In this document: piece by piece, positions 1-6,543 of the stretch | Layout of the letters: the number at the start of each line of letters is the position of its first letter | Numbering within the stretch: the first letter of the stretch is position 1 | DNA from: DASUNQ01 sp036277075 | GTDB taxonomy: Bacteria > Acidobacteriota > Thermoanaerobaculia > Multivoradales > UBA5704 | Length of the DNA stretch: 25,234 nucleotides | Direction: 5' to 3' | Assembly: GCA_036277075.1 (NCBI GenBank) | Contig: DASUNQ010000235.1 | Location: forward strand, 1-25,234 | Notes under the pieces: model-generated | What the model was told of the DNA's origin: nothing | The model's database searches: none | The model's input: only the letters and a program-made list of their open reading frames with translations | Translations under genes and position numbers: made by a program

Positions 1-1375
1 GGAGAAGCTCCTCCAGGCGCGGAGCGAGTTCGAGAGCGCCTCGCGCAAGCGCCGCAGCGAGCTCGAGCAGCTCGAGCGCCGGCTCACCCAGAAGGAAGAC
101 AACCTCGACAAGCGGACGATCGAGCTCGCCCAACGCGAGAAGGAGCTCGTGCAGCAGGAGCGGTCGGTGGTGACGCGGGAGAAGGAGATGGAGCGGCTGG
201 AGGGGGAGCTGACCGCCGCCGTGGCCGAGCAGCGCACCCGGCTGGAGCAGATCGCCGGCCTGACCTCGCAGCAGGCCCGCGAGGAGCTGGTCCGGGGGCT
301 CGAGGACGAGGCGCGGGTCGAGGCGGCGCACATCGTCAAGCGCCTCGAGGACGAGGCCCGCGAGACCGCCCACAAGCAGGCGCAGCGGATCATCGGCATG
401 GCCGTCCAGCGCTCCGCCTCCGATTACGTCGCGGAGACCACCGTCTCGGTCGTCATGCTGCCCTCCGACGAGATGAAAGGGCGGATCATCGGCCGCGAGG
501 GGCGGAACATCCGCACCCTCGAGGCCGCCACCGGCGTCGACCTGATCGTCGACGACACCCCGGAGGCGGTCATCCTCTCGGGGTTCGACCCCTTCCGCCG
601 CGAGGTGGCGCGGGTCGCGCTCGAGCGGCTCATCGCCGACGGCCGCATCCACCCCGCGCGCATCGAGGAGGTGGTCGAGAAGGTCAAGTCGGAGTTCGAG
701 CAGCAGATCCAGCAGGAGGGGGAGGCGGCGCTGCTCGAGCTGGCGATCGCCGGCATGCACCCGGAGCTGGTCAAGCTCCTCGGGCGCCTCCGCTTCCGCA
801 CCTCCTACGGCCAGAACGTCCTCCAGCACAGCAAGGAGGTGGCTTTCCTCGCCGGCACCATGGCCGCCGAGCTCAAGGCCAACGTCCAGGTGGCGCGCCG
901 CGCCGGCGTGCTGCACGACGTCGGCAAGGCGATCGACCGCGAGATGGACGGCACCCACCTGCAGATCGGCATCGACCTGCTGCGCAAGTACGGCGAGAGC
1001 GAGGACGTGGTCCACGGCATGGCCTGCCATCACGGCGACTACGACCCGCAGACCGTGGAGGCGGTGCTGGTGACCGCCGCGGACGCGCTCTCGGCGGCCC
1101 GGCCGGGCGCGCGGCGCGAGATCCTCGAGACCTACGTCAAGCGGCTCGAGAAGCTCGAGGAGATCGCCGGCGGCTTCAAGGGGGTGCAGAAGACCTACGC
1201 CATCCAGGCGGGGCGGGAGATCCGCATCATCGTCGACAGCGGCAAGATCGGCGACGAGCAGGCGCTCTGGCTGTCGAAGGACATCGCCCGGCGCATCGAG
1301 CAGGAGCTGACCTACCCGGGCCAGATCAAGGTCACGGTGATCCGGGAGACGCGCTCGGTCGAGTACGCGCGGTGA
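1..1375 (+). CDS. rny: Ribonuclease Y, 3' part (5' end outside the window)
   Basis: Membrane-anchored endoribonuclease that starts mRNA decay. The open frame runs in from the left edge (codons in phase with base 2), so the N-terminal membrane anchor is missing. An internal ATG at 149 is not the real start, because the upstream codons continue the same Glu/Arg/Lys-rich coiled coil. A KH RNA-binding domain follows, with the GRIIGREGRNIR signature near 481-517. Then comes an HD phosphohydrolase domain with LQHS and LHDVGK, whose His and His-Asp residues are the expected metal ligands. The C-terminus (VTVIRETRSVEYAR) is typical of the family. The ymdB-type gene starts 7 bases after the stop, probably in one transcript; rny and ymdB are neighbours in many bacteria. 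Identity is very secure; only the start is unknown. Confidence 0.97.
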   Translation, partial: EKLLQARSEFESASRKRRSELEQLERRLTQKEDNLDKRTIELAQREKELVQQERSVVTREKEMERLEGELTAAVAEQRTRLEQIAGLTSQQAREELVRGLEDEARVEAAHIVKRLEDEARETAHKQAQRIIGMAVQRSASDYVAETTVSVVMLPSDEMKGRIIGREGRNIRTLEAATGVDLIVDDTPEAVILSGFDPFRREVARVALERLIADGRIHPARIEEVVEKVKSEFEQQIQQEGEAALLELAIAGMHPELVKLLGRLRFRTSYGQNVLQHSKEVAFLAGTMAAELKANVQVARRAGVLHDVGKAIDREMDGTHLQIGIDLLRKYGESEDVVHGMACHHGDYDPQTVEAVLVTAADALSAARPGARREILETYVKRLEKLEEIAGGFKGVQKTYAIQAGREIRIIVDSGKIGDEQALWLSKDIARRIEQELTYPGQIKVTVIRETRSVEYAR

Positions 1376-1382
1376 GGGGCGC

Positions 1383-2171
1383 ATGAAGCTCCTCTTCGTG
1401 GGGGACGTCGTCGGCAAGCCGGGGCGCCGGGCGGTCCACGAGCTGCTGTCGCGCCTGGTCGACCGCCACCGCGCCGACTACGTGGTGGTGAACGTCGAGA
1501 ACTCGGCGGGCGGCTTCGGGGTGACGCCGGAGGTGCTGGCGGAGCTCGACCAGCTGCCGATCGACTGCTTCACCTCGGGCAACCACGTCTGGGACAAGAA
1601 GGAGGCGTTCGAGCTCCTGGCGCGCGAGCCTCGCCTGCTGCGTCCGGCGAACTACCCCGAGGGGAATCCCGGGACCGGGCTGCACGTCGGCGAGACGGCG
1701 GCGGGGGTGCCGGTGGCGACGATCAACCTCGAGGGGCGGGTCTTCATGAACGCCCTGGAGTCGCCGTTCATGGTCGCCGACCGCCTGCTGGCGAAGCTCG
1801 ACGGCCGGGTCAAGGTGGTGATGATCGACTTCCACGCCGAGGCGACGAGCGAGAAGCAGGCGCTCGCCTTCTACCTCGACGGGCGGGTCTCCGCCGTGCT
1901 CGGCACCCACACCCACGTCCCGACCGCCGACGAGCGGGTGCTGCCGGGGGGCACCGCGCTGATCACCGACGTCGGCATGACCGGCCCCTACGAGTCGATC
2001 ATCGGGGTCCGCGTCGACAAGGTCCTCAAGCGCTTCCTTCTCCAGACGCCCGCGTCCTTCGAGGTGGCGAAGAGGGACGTCCGGCTCGCGGCCGCGGTCG
2101 TGGACATTGACGAAACGACCGGCAAGGCGCGCGGCGTCGAGCGGCTGCTCCTGCCGGTGGGCGGGGACTAG
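1383..2171 (+). CDS. ymdB: YmdB-family metallophosphoesterase (2',3'-cyclic nucleotide phosphodiesterase)
   Basis: A 262-aa protein of the TIGR00282/YmdB family, which in Bacillus hydrolyses 2',3'-cyclic nucleotides and affects biofilm and motility decisions. All family motifs are visible: FVGDVVGKPG at the N-terminus, VNVENSAGGFG, the SGNHVWDKKE metal and catalytic block, DFHAEATSEK, and GTHTHVPTAD with the paired metal-binding histidines. Length is normal. The ATG is preceded by a GAGGGG Shine-Dalgarno-like run and lies 7 bases after rny, so the two are probably co-transcribed and may cooperate in RNA turnover (inference). The TAG stop shares the tetranucleotide CTAG with the stop of the convergent gene on the other strand. 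Confidence 0.93.
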   Translation: MKLLFVGDVVGKPGRRAVHELLSRLVDRHRADYVVVNVENSAGGFGVTPEVLAELDQLPIDCFTSGNHVWDKKEAFELLAREPRLLRPANYPEGNPGTGLHVGETAAGVPVATINLEGRVFMNALESPFMVADRLLAKLDGRVKVVMIDFHAEATSEKQALAFYLDGRVSAVLGTHTHVPTADERVLPGGTALITDVGMTGPYESIIGVRVDKVLKRFLLQTPASFEVAKRDVRLAAAVVDIDETTGKARGVERLLLPVGGD

Positions 2172-2938
2172 ACGGTCGCCGGTCGCCGCGCCTCGCGCCA
2201 GAAACCCACGAGGGTGGCGAAGGCGAAGGCGCTGAGCAGGATGCCGACCGCGACGGCCACGGCGCCGAGGGCCGGCGAGGCGACGCCCAGCAGGTTCACG
2301 TCCGGCCGCTCGGCCCAGGTGCGGAACTGGTCGATCGGGGTCTCGAGAAAGACGTGGGCGAGGGTGGGGACGAGGAAGAGCGCCAGCGCGAGCGCGACGC
2401 GCAGGCGCGGCGAGCGGCGGAGGGCGAGCAGCAGGGCGACCACCGCGTAGACGAGCAGGCTGAGGGTGAAGGGCGTCACCTGCGGGCGGAACGGCCATCC
2501 GTTGTGGTCGACACGGAGGACGTGGTCGGCGTGGTGGAGGACCCCGAGGCCGGCGGTGACGAGCGCGAGCTTCTCGGCCCCGCTCAGCCCCCTCCGCTCC
2601 TGGGCCGCCGCCACGCCGTCGTCGTGCCGGCGCCAGCACGGGAAGGAGGCGTCGCCGGGGCTGTCCAGCGCCGCGACGACGGCCGCGCGGTCGAAGCCGG
2701 GGAGGCGCTCCAGCCGCGCGAGGAGCTCCGGCTCGCCCGCCGCGCTCTGCGGCACGACGCACCTCGCCCGGCCCGCCTCCAGCACCCAGAGGACCTCGGG
2801 TGCGGCGGGCCCGCTCCCCGTCGTCACCACCCGCACGGACTCCAGCGCGTTCCACGAGACCGCGTGCCGACGGCCGCCGGGATCGACGCAGGCGACCTCC
2901 TCCTCCCCGATCTCGACGCGGTAGTCGGCCCCGTTCAC
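2168..2938 (-). CDS. Two-domain protein: PH-like N-terminus fused to a His-rich integral membrane domain, function unknown
   Basis: A 256-aa protein, last gene of the GT2/LAB_N/GT39 operon. The GTG start at 2938 overlaps the upstream stop as GTGA. Residues about 5-102 look like a small soluble beta-rich module (YRVEIGEEEVACVDPGG ... VSWNALESVRVVTTGSGP ... PGFD ... FPCW) resembling short uncharacterised PH-like/immunity-like proteins. Residues about 120-245 form a separate membrane domain of about four hydrophobic segments with a striking polar signature, LHHADHVLRVDHNGWPF (134-150), then TPFTLSLLVY, and AHVFLETPIDQF (194-205) with His195, Glu199 and Asp203. I recall stand-alone proteins resembling each half but no function for either; this is memory, not a search. 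Start codon and operon position are well supported by the overlap. Conserved His/Asp/Glu in a membrane setting could mean metal binding or catalysis (inference). Confidence 0.75.
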   Translation of the reverse strand: MNGADYRVEIGEEEVACVDPGGRRHAVSWNALESVRVVTTGSGPAAPEVLWVLEAGRARCVVPQSAAGEPELLARLERLPGFDRAAVVAALDSPGDASFPCWRRHDDGVAAAQERRGLSGAEKLALVTAGLGVLHHADHVLRVDHNGWPFRPQVTPFTLSLLVYAVVALLLALRRSPRLRVALALALFLVPTLAHVFLETPIDQFRTWAERPDVNLLGVASPALGAVAVAVGILLSAFAFATLVGFWREARRPATV

Positions 2939-4569
2939 CGGACGGATCCTACTCGCGGCGGGCGCGTCAGCAGCAGGTAGCCCTTGCGCGGGTCGGCTTC
3001 GCGGGCGACCTCGACGAGCGGCAGGGGACCCCCGCGGCGGAGCCAGGCCAGGTCGTGGCGCCGGACGAGGAGCCAGACGCGGCCCGGACGGGCGGCGAAG
3101 CGGCGTAGCGCCGCCTCGCTCTCGAGCGGCACGGCGCGGCGGCGGCCATAGAACAGGAACGTGGAGTTCAGGTGCGGGTAGATCCCGTAGACCTCGCCGG
3201 GGGCCAGCCGGGCCGTCAGGACCCGCGACAGCGGGCGGGCGGACTTGACGGCGTCGAAGGCGGGCACGACGAGGAGGAACGCGGCCAGTGCCATGGCCGC
3301 CGTGCCGCCGGCGAGCGAGGCGGTGGCCTGCAACGGTCGGCCGCGGAGCGTCCACCACCAGGCCGCCGCTGCGCCCGCCGCGAGGAGCGCCAACGCCGCG
3401 CCCGCCTTCAGGACCAGCGCCTCGCCGCCCAGCACCGCCACCTCGGGCGCCCGCCGTCCGGCGACGAGCGGCAGCGCGGCCACCAGGAGCGGACAGAGCG
3501 CCGCCAGCGCGGCGAGCGTCCCCGTGATCCACCGCCGGTCGCGCGGCCAGGCCGCGGCCGCCCGGTCGAGCGCGGCGCCAACCAGGAGCGCCAGCGCCGG
3601 GTAGAGGGTCAGGACGTAGACCGTCCGCTTGGCGCTCGAGAGGCTGAAGAAGAGGAGCGTCACCGCGACCCAGCAGAGGGCGAAGAGGAACGGATGGCGC
3701 TCCCGACGCCGCAGCCACCCCTCCCGCCGGCCGACGACCAGCGCCGCCGGCAGCAGGAAGCTCCAGGGGAAGAAGTCCGCCGGCAGGACGGTCAGGTAGT
3801 AGTGCCAGGGCTGGAGGTGGTGCCAGGGGTCGGCGTAGCGGGTGAGGTTCTGCTTGAAGAGGACCTCGTCGAGGTAGACGGGCCCGGCGGCCAGCGCCGC
3901 CGGCACCAGCCACGCCGCCACGATCGCCGCCCAGAGCAGGAGCCCGCGCCCGAGGCCGAGGCGACGCACCTCTCCCCATTGGCCGGTGAGCGCCAGGAAG
4001 GCGAGGATCGAGAGCAGCGGCGGCAGCAGGCCCACCGGCCCCTTGGCGAGCGTCGCCAAGCCGGCGGCGAGGAAGAACAGCAGGTAGAACCCGCGCCTCC
4101 CCTCGGTCCAGCCGCGCGCCCACCACCAGACGGCGAGCGTCACCAGCGCCACGAGCAGCATGTCGATCTGCCCGAAGCGGCCTTGCCAGAGGACCTTGGC
4201 GCAGGTGGCGAAGACGGCGGCGGCGAGCCAGGCCGCGCGGCGGCCGAAGAGCCGCTCGCCGAGCCGGAAGACGAGCAGCGTCGCCGCGATGGCCGCCAGC
4301 GCCGAGGGAAGGCGCGCCGAGGTCTCGCCGACGCCGCCGGTCGAGAGCGAGACCGCGCCGATCGCCCAGAAGAGGAGCGGCGGCTTCTGGGTGTAGACCT
4401 CGCCGTTGAGGTGCGGCACGAGCGGATCGCGGCGCTCCAGCATCTCGCGCGCCACCTGCGCGTAGCGCGCCTCGTCAGGGTTCCAGAGGTCGCGGGCCCC
4501 GAGCCCCGGCAGGTACAGGAGGGCCGCGAGCGCGGCGAGCGCGAGGAGGTCGCGGCGCCGCGGGCTCAA
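2935..4569 (-). CDS. GT39/ArnT-like integral membrane glycosyltransferase
   Basis: A 544-aa polytopic membrane protein of the PMT/ArnT superfamily. These enzymes move a sugar from a polyprenyl-phosphate donor to an acceptor on the periplasmic face, lipid A in the case of ArnT. The first extracytoplasmic loop carries the hallmark LWNPDEARYAQVAREM (Asp32/Glu33 as catalytic acids) followed by GEVYTQKPPLLFWAIG. About a dozen hydrophobic segments follow, then a soluble C-terminal tail with GEVYGIYPHLNSTFLFYG. Length matches ArnT (about 550). The chosen start is the TTG at 4569, which overlaps the LAB_N stop as TTGA and gives MSPRRRDLLALAALAALLYL, a natural start just before TM1; the longer frame upstream only mirrors the LAB_N gene. 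The sugar and acceptor cannot be read from sequence. The GT2 and LAB_N neighbours and the divergent PagL favour lipid A as acceptor (inference). Confidence 0.9.
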   Translation of the reverse strand: MSPRRRDLLALAALAALLYLPGLGARDLWNPDEARYAQVAREMLERRDPLVPHLNGEVYTQKPPLLFWAIGAVSLSTGGVGETSARLPSALAAIAATLLVFRLGERLFGRRAAWLAAAVFATCAKVLWQGRFGQIDMLLVALVTLAVWWWARGWTEGRRGFYLLFFLAAGLATLAKGPVGLLPPLLSILAFLALTGQWGEVRRLGLGRGLLLWAAIVAAWLVPAALAAGPVYLDEVLFKQNLTRYADPWHHLQPWHYYLTVLPADFFPWSFLLPAALVVGRREGWLRRRERHPFLFALCWVAVTLLFFSLSSAKRTVYVLTLYPALALLVGAALDRAAAAWPRDRRWITGTLAALAALCPLLVAALPLVAGRRAPEVAVLGGEALVLKAGAALALLAAGAAAAWWWTLRGRPLQATASLAGGTAAMALAAFLLVVPAFDAVKSARPLSRVLTARLAPGEVYGIYPHLNSTFLFYGRRRAVPLESEAALRRFAARPGRVWLLVRRHDLAWLRRGGPLPLVEVAREADPRKGYLLLTRPPRVGSVR

Positions 4570-4868
4570 GCGTCGGGGGGCCCCTCGGGGGGCGCCGGCG
4601 GGCGCCTGCCGCGGTGGATGAACCAGAGGTTGCGGCTGTAGATCACGAAGCCGGTCGTCTGCCCGAGGATGAACACCGGGTCGCGCCGGTGGATCGCGTA
4701 GCAGAGGAGCACCGCGCCCCCGGCCAGGCTCAGGTACCAGAAGGCGTCGGGAATGACGCTCGCCCGGCGGCGCTCGGAGGCGAGCCACTGGACGAAGAAG
4801 CGGCCGAAGAAGAGGGCCTGCCCGAGGAAGCCGATGACGAGCCAGAGGGAGGTGTGTTCCTGTCCCAA
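4566..4868 (-). CDS. LAB_N (lipid A biosynthesis N-terminal domain) small membrane protein
   Basis: A 100-aa membrane protein of the LAB_N family (PF07578), often annotated as lipid-A-disaccharide synthase N-terminal domain although it has no LpxB catalytic part. Visible signatures are LWLVIGFLGQALFFGRFFVQW, LASERRRASVIPDAFWYLSLAGG and FILGQTTGFVIYSRNLWF, with three hydrophobic segments. The start is a TTG at 4868: homology begins a few residues after it (MGQEHTSLWLV) and a GAGGAG ribosome site lies 8 bases upstream (4877-4882). Its first 139 bases lie inside the open frame of the upstream GT2 gene in another phase. Such proteins commonly sit between a GT2 and an ArnT-like enzyme. A role as membrane partner or flippase-like helper is plausible but not established. 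Confidence 0.85.
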   Translation of the reverse strand: MGQEHTSLWLVIGFLGQALFFGRFFVQWLASERRRASVIPDAFWYLSLAGGAVLLCYAIHRRDPVFILGQTTGFVIYSRNLWFIHRGRRPPAPPEGPPDA

Positions 4869-5629
4869 GCGGTGATCTCCTCGACGTTGCCGCGATCGAT
4901 CCAGCGCGACTGCATCCAGCGCACGGCGAGCAGGTCGGCCAACCCCCGCCAGAGCCGGTTGCCGATGCCGTACTTGGCCCGGCCGTAGCGCCGCGGCCGA
5001 TGCCGCACCGGCACCTCTTCGATCCGCGCTCCCTCCATGCGCAGCAGCGTCGGCAGGAAGCGGTGCATGCCGGCGAAGACGGGCACGCGCCGCAGGTACT
5101 CGGTGCGGCAGGCGCGCAGGGTGCATCCGACGTCCGTCACCCGCTCGTGGGTGAGCCGGTTGCGCACGCCGTTGGCGATGCGCGAGGAGACCCGCCGCAC
5201 CCAGTCGTCCTGCCGCTCGGCCCGCACGCCGCAGACCACGTCCGATCCGCCGGCGGCCAGCGCGGCCAGCAGGCGCGGGATGTCGGCGGGGTCGTTCTGC
5301 AGGTCGGCGTCGAGGGTGACGGTGACGGGAGCCCGGGCGTGGCGGAAGCCGGCGGCCAGCGCCGCCGACTGGCCGCCGTTGCGCGCCAGCCGCAGCACCC
5401 GGATGCGCGGCTCGGCGGCGGCGAGCCGCGCCAGCGCCGCCGGCGAGCCGTCGGTCGAGCCGTCGTCGACCAGGAGGAGCTCGTAGTCCGGCCCGTCCGC
5501 CAGCGCCGCGCGGATCTCGGCGACGAGCACCGGCAGGCTCTCCTCCTCGTTGTAGACCGGGACGACGATCGAGACCGCGGGCTCGTGAGGGGTGGAGATC
5601 CGGGCCGGACCGGCCATGCGTGGGATCAT
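4730..5629 (-). CDS. Family 2 glycosyltransferase, DPM1/ArnC-like
   Basis: A cytoplasmic-face GT-A glycosyltransferase, likely transferring a sugar from a nucleotide donor to polyprenyl phosphate. Visible are VSIVVPVYNEEESLPVL, LLLVDDGSTDG (about 52-61), NGGQSAALAAGFRHA, the metal-binding DADLQNDP (107-114), VGCTLRACR, and the acceptor-side block RRYGRAKYGIGNRLWRGLADLLAVRWM. The start is uncertain: ATG at 5629 or at 5617 are both reasonable and neither has a strong ribosome site; a frame open to 5683 would begin upstream of the proposed promoter. Homology ends at about residue 252 (VEEITAW). The frame then stays open for about 46 more residues of Ser/Pro-rich low-complexity sequence that is simply the LAB_N gene read in another phase. 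So this is either a genuine long overlap or a lost stop or frameshift. It is the first gene of the four-gene minus-strand operon. Confidence 0.88.
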   Translation of the reverse strand: MIPRMAGPARISTPHEPAVSIVVPVYNEEESLPVLVAEIRAALADGPDYELLLVDDGSTDGSPAALARLAAAEPRIRVLRLARNGGQSAALAAGFRHARAPVTVTLDADLQNDPADIPRLLAALAAGGSDVVCGVRAERQDDWVRRVSSRIANGVRNRLTHERVTDVGCTLRACRTEYLRRVPVFAGMHRFLPTLLRMEGARIEEVPVRHRPRRYGRAKYGIGNRLWRGLADLLAVRWMQSRWIDRGNVEEITAWDRNTPPSGSSSASSGRPSSSAASSSSGSPPSAAGRASFPTPSGT

Positions 5630-5633
5630 ACGC

Positions 5634-5663
5634 TTGCACCGCGCGCCCGCCCGCTGGTATATC
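5634..5663 (+). promoter_or_regulatory. Candidate sigma70-type promoter for the PagL-like gene
   Basis: TTGCAC (5634-5639) and TATATC (5658-5663) are separated by 18 bases, with predicted transcription start near 5670 and the ATG at 5701. It stands out as an AT-containing patch in very GC-rich DNA. The -10 hexamer overlaps the proposed -10 of the divergent operon. By-eye match only. Confidence 0.5.
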
Positions 5664-5683
5664 GGCCAGCGCCGCCGCGGCAA
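5656..5683 (-). promoter_or_regulatory. Candidate promoter for the GT2/LAB_N/GT39 operon
   Basis: On the minus strand TTGCCG (5683-5678) and TATACC (5661-5656) are separated by 16 bases, each matching four of six consensus positions. Predicted transcription start is near 5649, giving a leader of about 20-30 bases before the GT2 ATG. Its -10 uses the same GGTATATC core as the plus-strand promoter. Weaker than the plus-strand candidate. Confidence 0.35.
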
Positions 5684-5700
5684 TCCACCGCATCGCCGCC

Positions 5701-6213
5701 ATGACCGCCGCCCGCCGCGCCCTGCTGCCGCTCGCCCTGCTCGCCGCCCTGCCGGCGGGCGCCCAGGATTCGCTGGAGCTCGACGCGGTCGAGGTCAGCG
5801 GCGGCGTCTACGAGGTGCTGCGCGCCGCCGACGTGGCCGAAGGCGGCTTCGAGCTGCACGGGCGCGCCGTTCCCCTCCCGCACCTGCCGCGCTTCGTTCC
5901 CGCTCTCGTGCCGATGGCCGGGCTCATGGCGACGGGCGACGGCGCGCTTTACGCCTACGCCGGGTTCGGCCTGGACTTCGCCCTGACCGAGCGCTTCACC
6001 GTCACGCCGAGCTGGGCCTTCGGAGCCTATGACGAGGGGGAGGGGCGGGACCTCGGCGGCGTCGTCGAGTTCCGCTCGGCCCTCGACCTCGCCTACCGCC
6101 TCGGCGAGCGGGCGGCGATCGGCCTCTCCTTCTACCATCTCTCCAACGCCGGTCTCTACGACCTCAACCCGGGCAGCGAGTCCCTGGTCCTGACCTGGAG
6201 GGTGGGTCGCTAG
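5701..6213 (+). CDS. PagL-like lipid A 3-O-deacylase (acyloxyacyl hydrolase family)
   Basis: A 170-aa outer-membrane beta-barrel enzyme predicted to remove the 3-O acyl chain of lipid A. The ATG at 5701 gives a clean signal peptide (MTAARRALLPLALLAALPAGAQ, cut after Ala near 21-22); an earlier in-frame ATG at 5620 lies before the promoter -10 and would spoil this signal. The N-terminal GGVYEVLR and the C-terminal FYHLSNAG ... NPGSESLVLTWRV match the family. His146 and Ser148, with Glu160 twelve residues after the serine, reproduce the His/Ser/Glu triad spacing of Pseudomonas PagL (126/128/140). The middle alternates short amphipathic strands, as expected for an eight-strand barrel. It diverges from the lipid A/glycosyltransferase operon, which supports an LPS remodelling role. 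Confidence 0.85.
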   Translation: MTAARRALLPLALLAALPAGAQDSLELDAVEVSGGVYEVLRAADVAEGGFELHGRAVPLPHLPRFVPALVPMAGLMATGDGALYAYAGFGLDFALTERFTVTPSWAFGAYDEGEGRDLGGVVEFRSALDLAYRLGERAAIGLSFYHLSNAGLYDLNPGSESLVLTWRVGR

Positions 6214-6229
6214 GAGGCCCGGCGCTTCG

Positions 6230-6238
6230 TGCTATCGT
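6230..6238 (+). promoter_or_regulatory. Candidate extended -10 promoter for the Trm112-like gene
   Basis: TGCTATCGT at 6230-6238 has the TGn extension plus a -10 like TATCGT, 24 bases before the ATG. No convincing -35 element is present, as is common for extended -10 promoters. It would start transcription near 6245, just ahead of the AAGGGG ribosome site. By-eye match only. Confidence 0.35.
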
Positions 6239-6261
6239 CCTGAGTCCGAAGGGGAAACGCG

Positions 6262-6513
6262 ATGGCGGTCGACCCGGAGCTGCTCGAGATTCTGGTCTGC
6301 CCCAAGAGCCGGGGGGAGCTGGAGCTGGTCGAGCTGCCGCAGGAGGTGCGCGGCGCGCTGGTGGAGAAGTACCGCGAGCACTTCCGCGACGAGGAGCCGG
6401 TCGTCGAGCAGGGGCTCTACTGCGCCGAGTCCGGCCTCGTCTACCCGATCGTCTCCGACATTCCGATCATGCTGATCGACGAGGCGCTGCCCGCCTCCGT
6501 CCTGGGCAGGTAG
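6262..6513 (+). CDS. Trm112/UPF0434-family small protein, divergent zinc site
   Basis: An 83-aa protein. The N-terminal LLEILVCPKSRGELEL and the C-terminal LYCAESGLVYPIVSDIPIMLIDEA are the two halves of the Trm112p-like fold, also called UPF0434 or YcaR in bacteria. E. coli YcaR has CxxC in the first half plus one more Cys. Here the first half reads Cys13-Pro-Lys-Ser16, so the second cysteine is serine, and the second half keeps Cys54. About 25 charged residues (LPQEVRGALVEKYREHF...) are inserted between the halves, making it longer than the usual roughly 60 aa. The start is the ATG behind AAGGGG. Trm112 proteins activate methyltransferases in eukaryotes and archaea; the bacterial role is unclear. 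It lies ahead of an O-antigen ligase-like gene and probably shares its transcript. Confidence 0.8.
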   Translation: MAVDPELLEILVCPKSRGELELVELPQEVRGALVEKYREHFRDEEPVVEQGLYCAESGLVYPIVSDIPIMLIDEALPASVLGR

Positions 6514-6543
6514 GCCGCGGCGCGGGCCGCGCCGCCTCGCCAC

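Noticed and set aside
149..1375. ATG at 149 as the start of RNase Y
   Set aside because: The same frame is open to the left edge with continuous coiled-coil sequence, so the gene begins outside the window.
3172..4641. 489-codon plus-strand open frame opposite the ArnT-like gene
   Set aside because: Low-complexity charged sequence (RRGQ..., EERQR...) with no motif; the minus strand carries a clear GT39 protein with correct termini.
5620..5700. ATG at 5620 as start of the PagL-like gene
   Set aside because: It lies upstream of the promoter -10 and would put a polar stretch before the signal peptide; the ATG at 5701 gives a textbook signal sequence.
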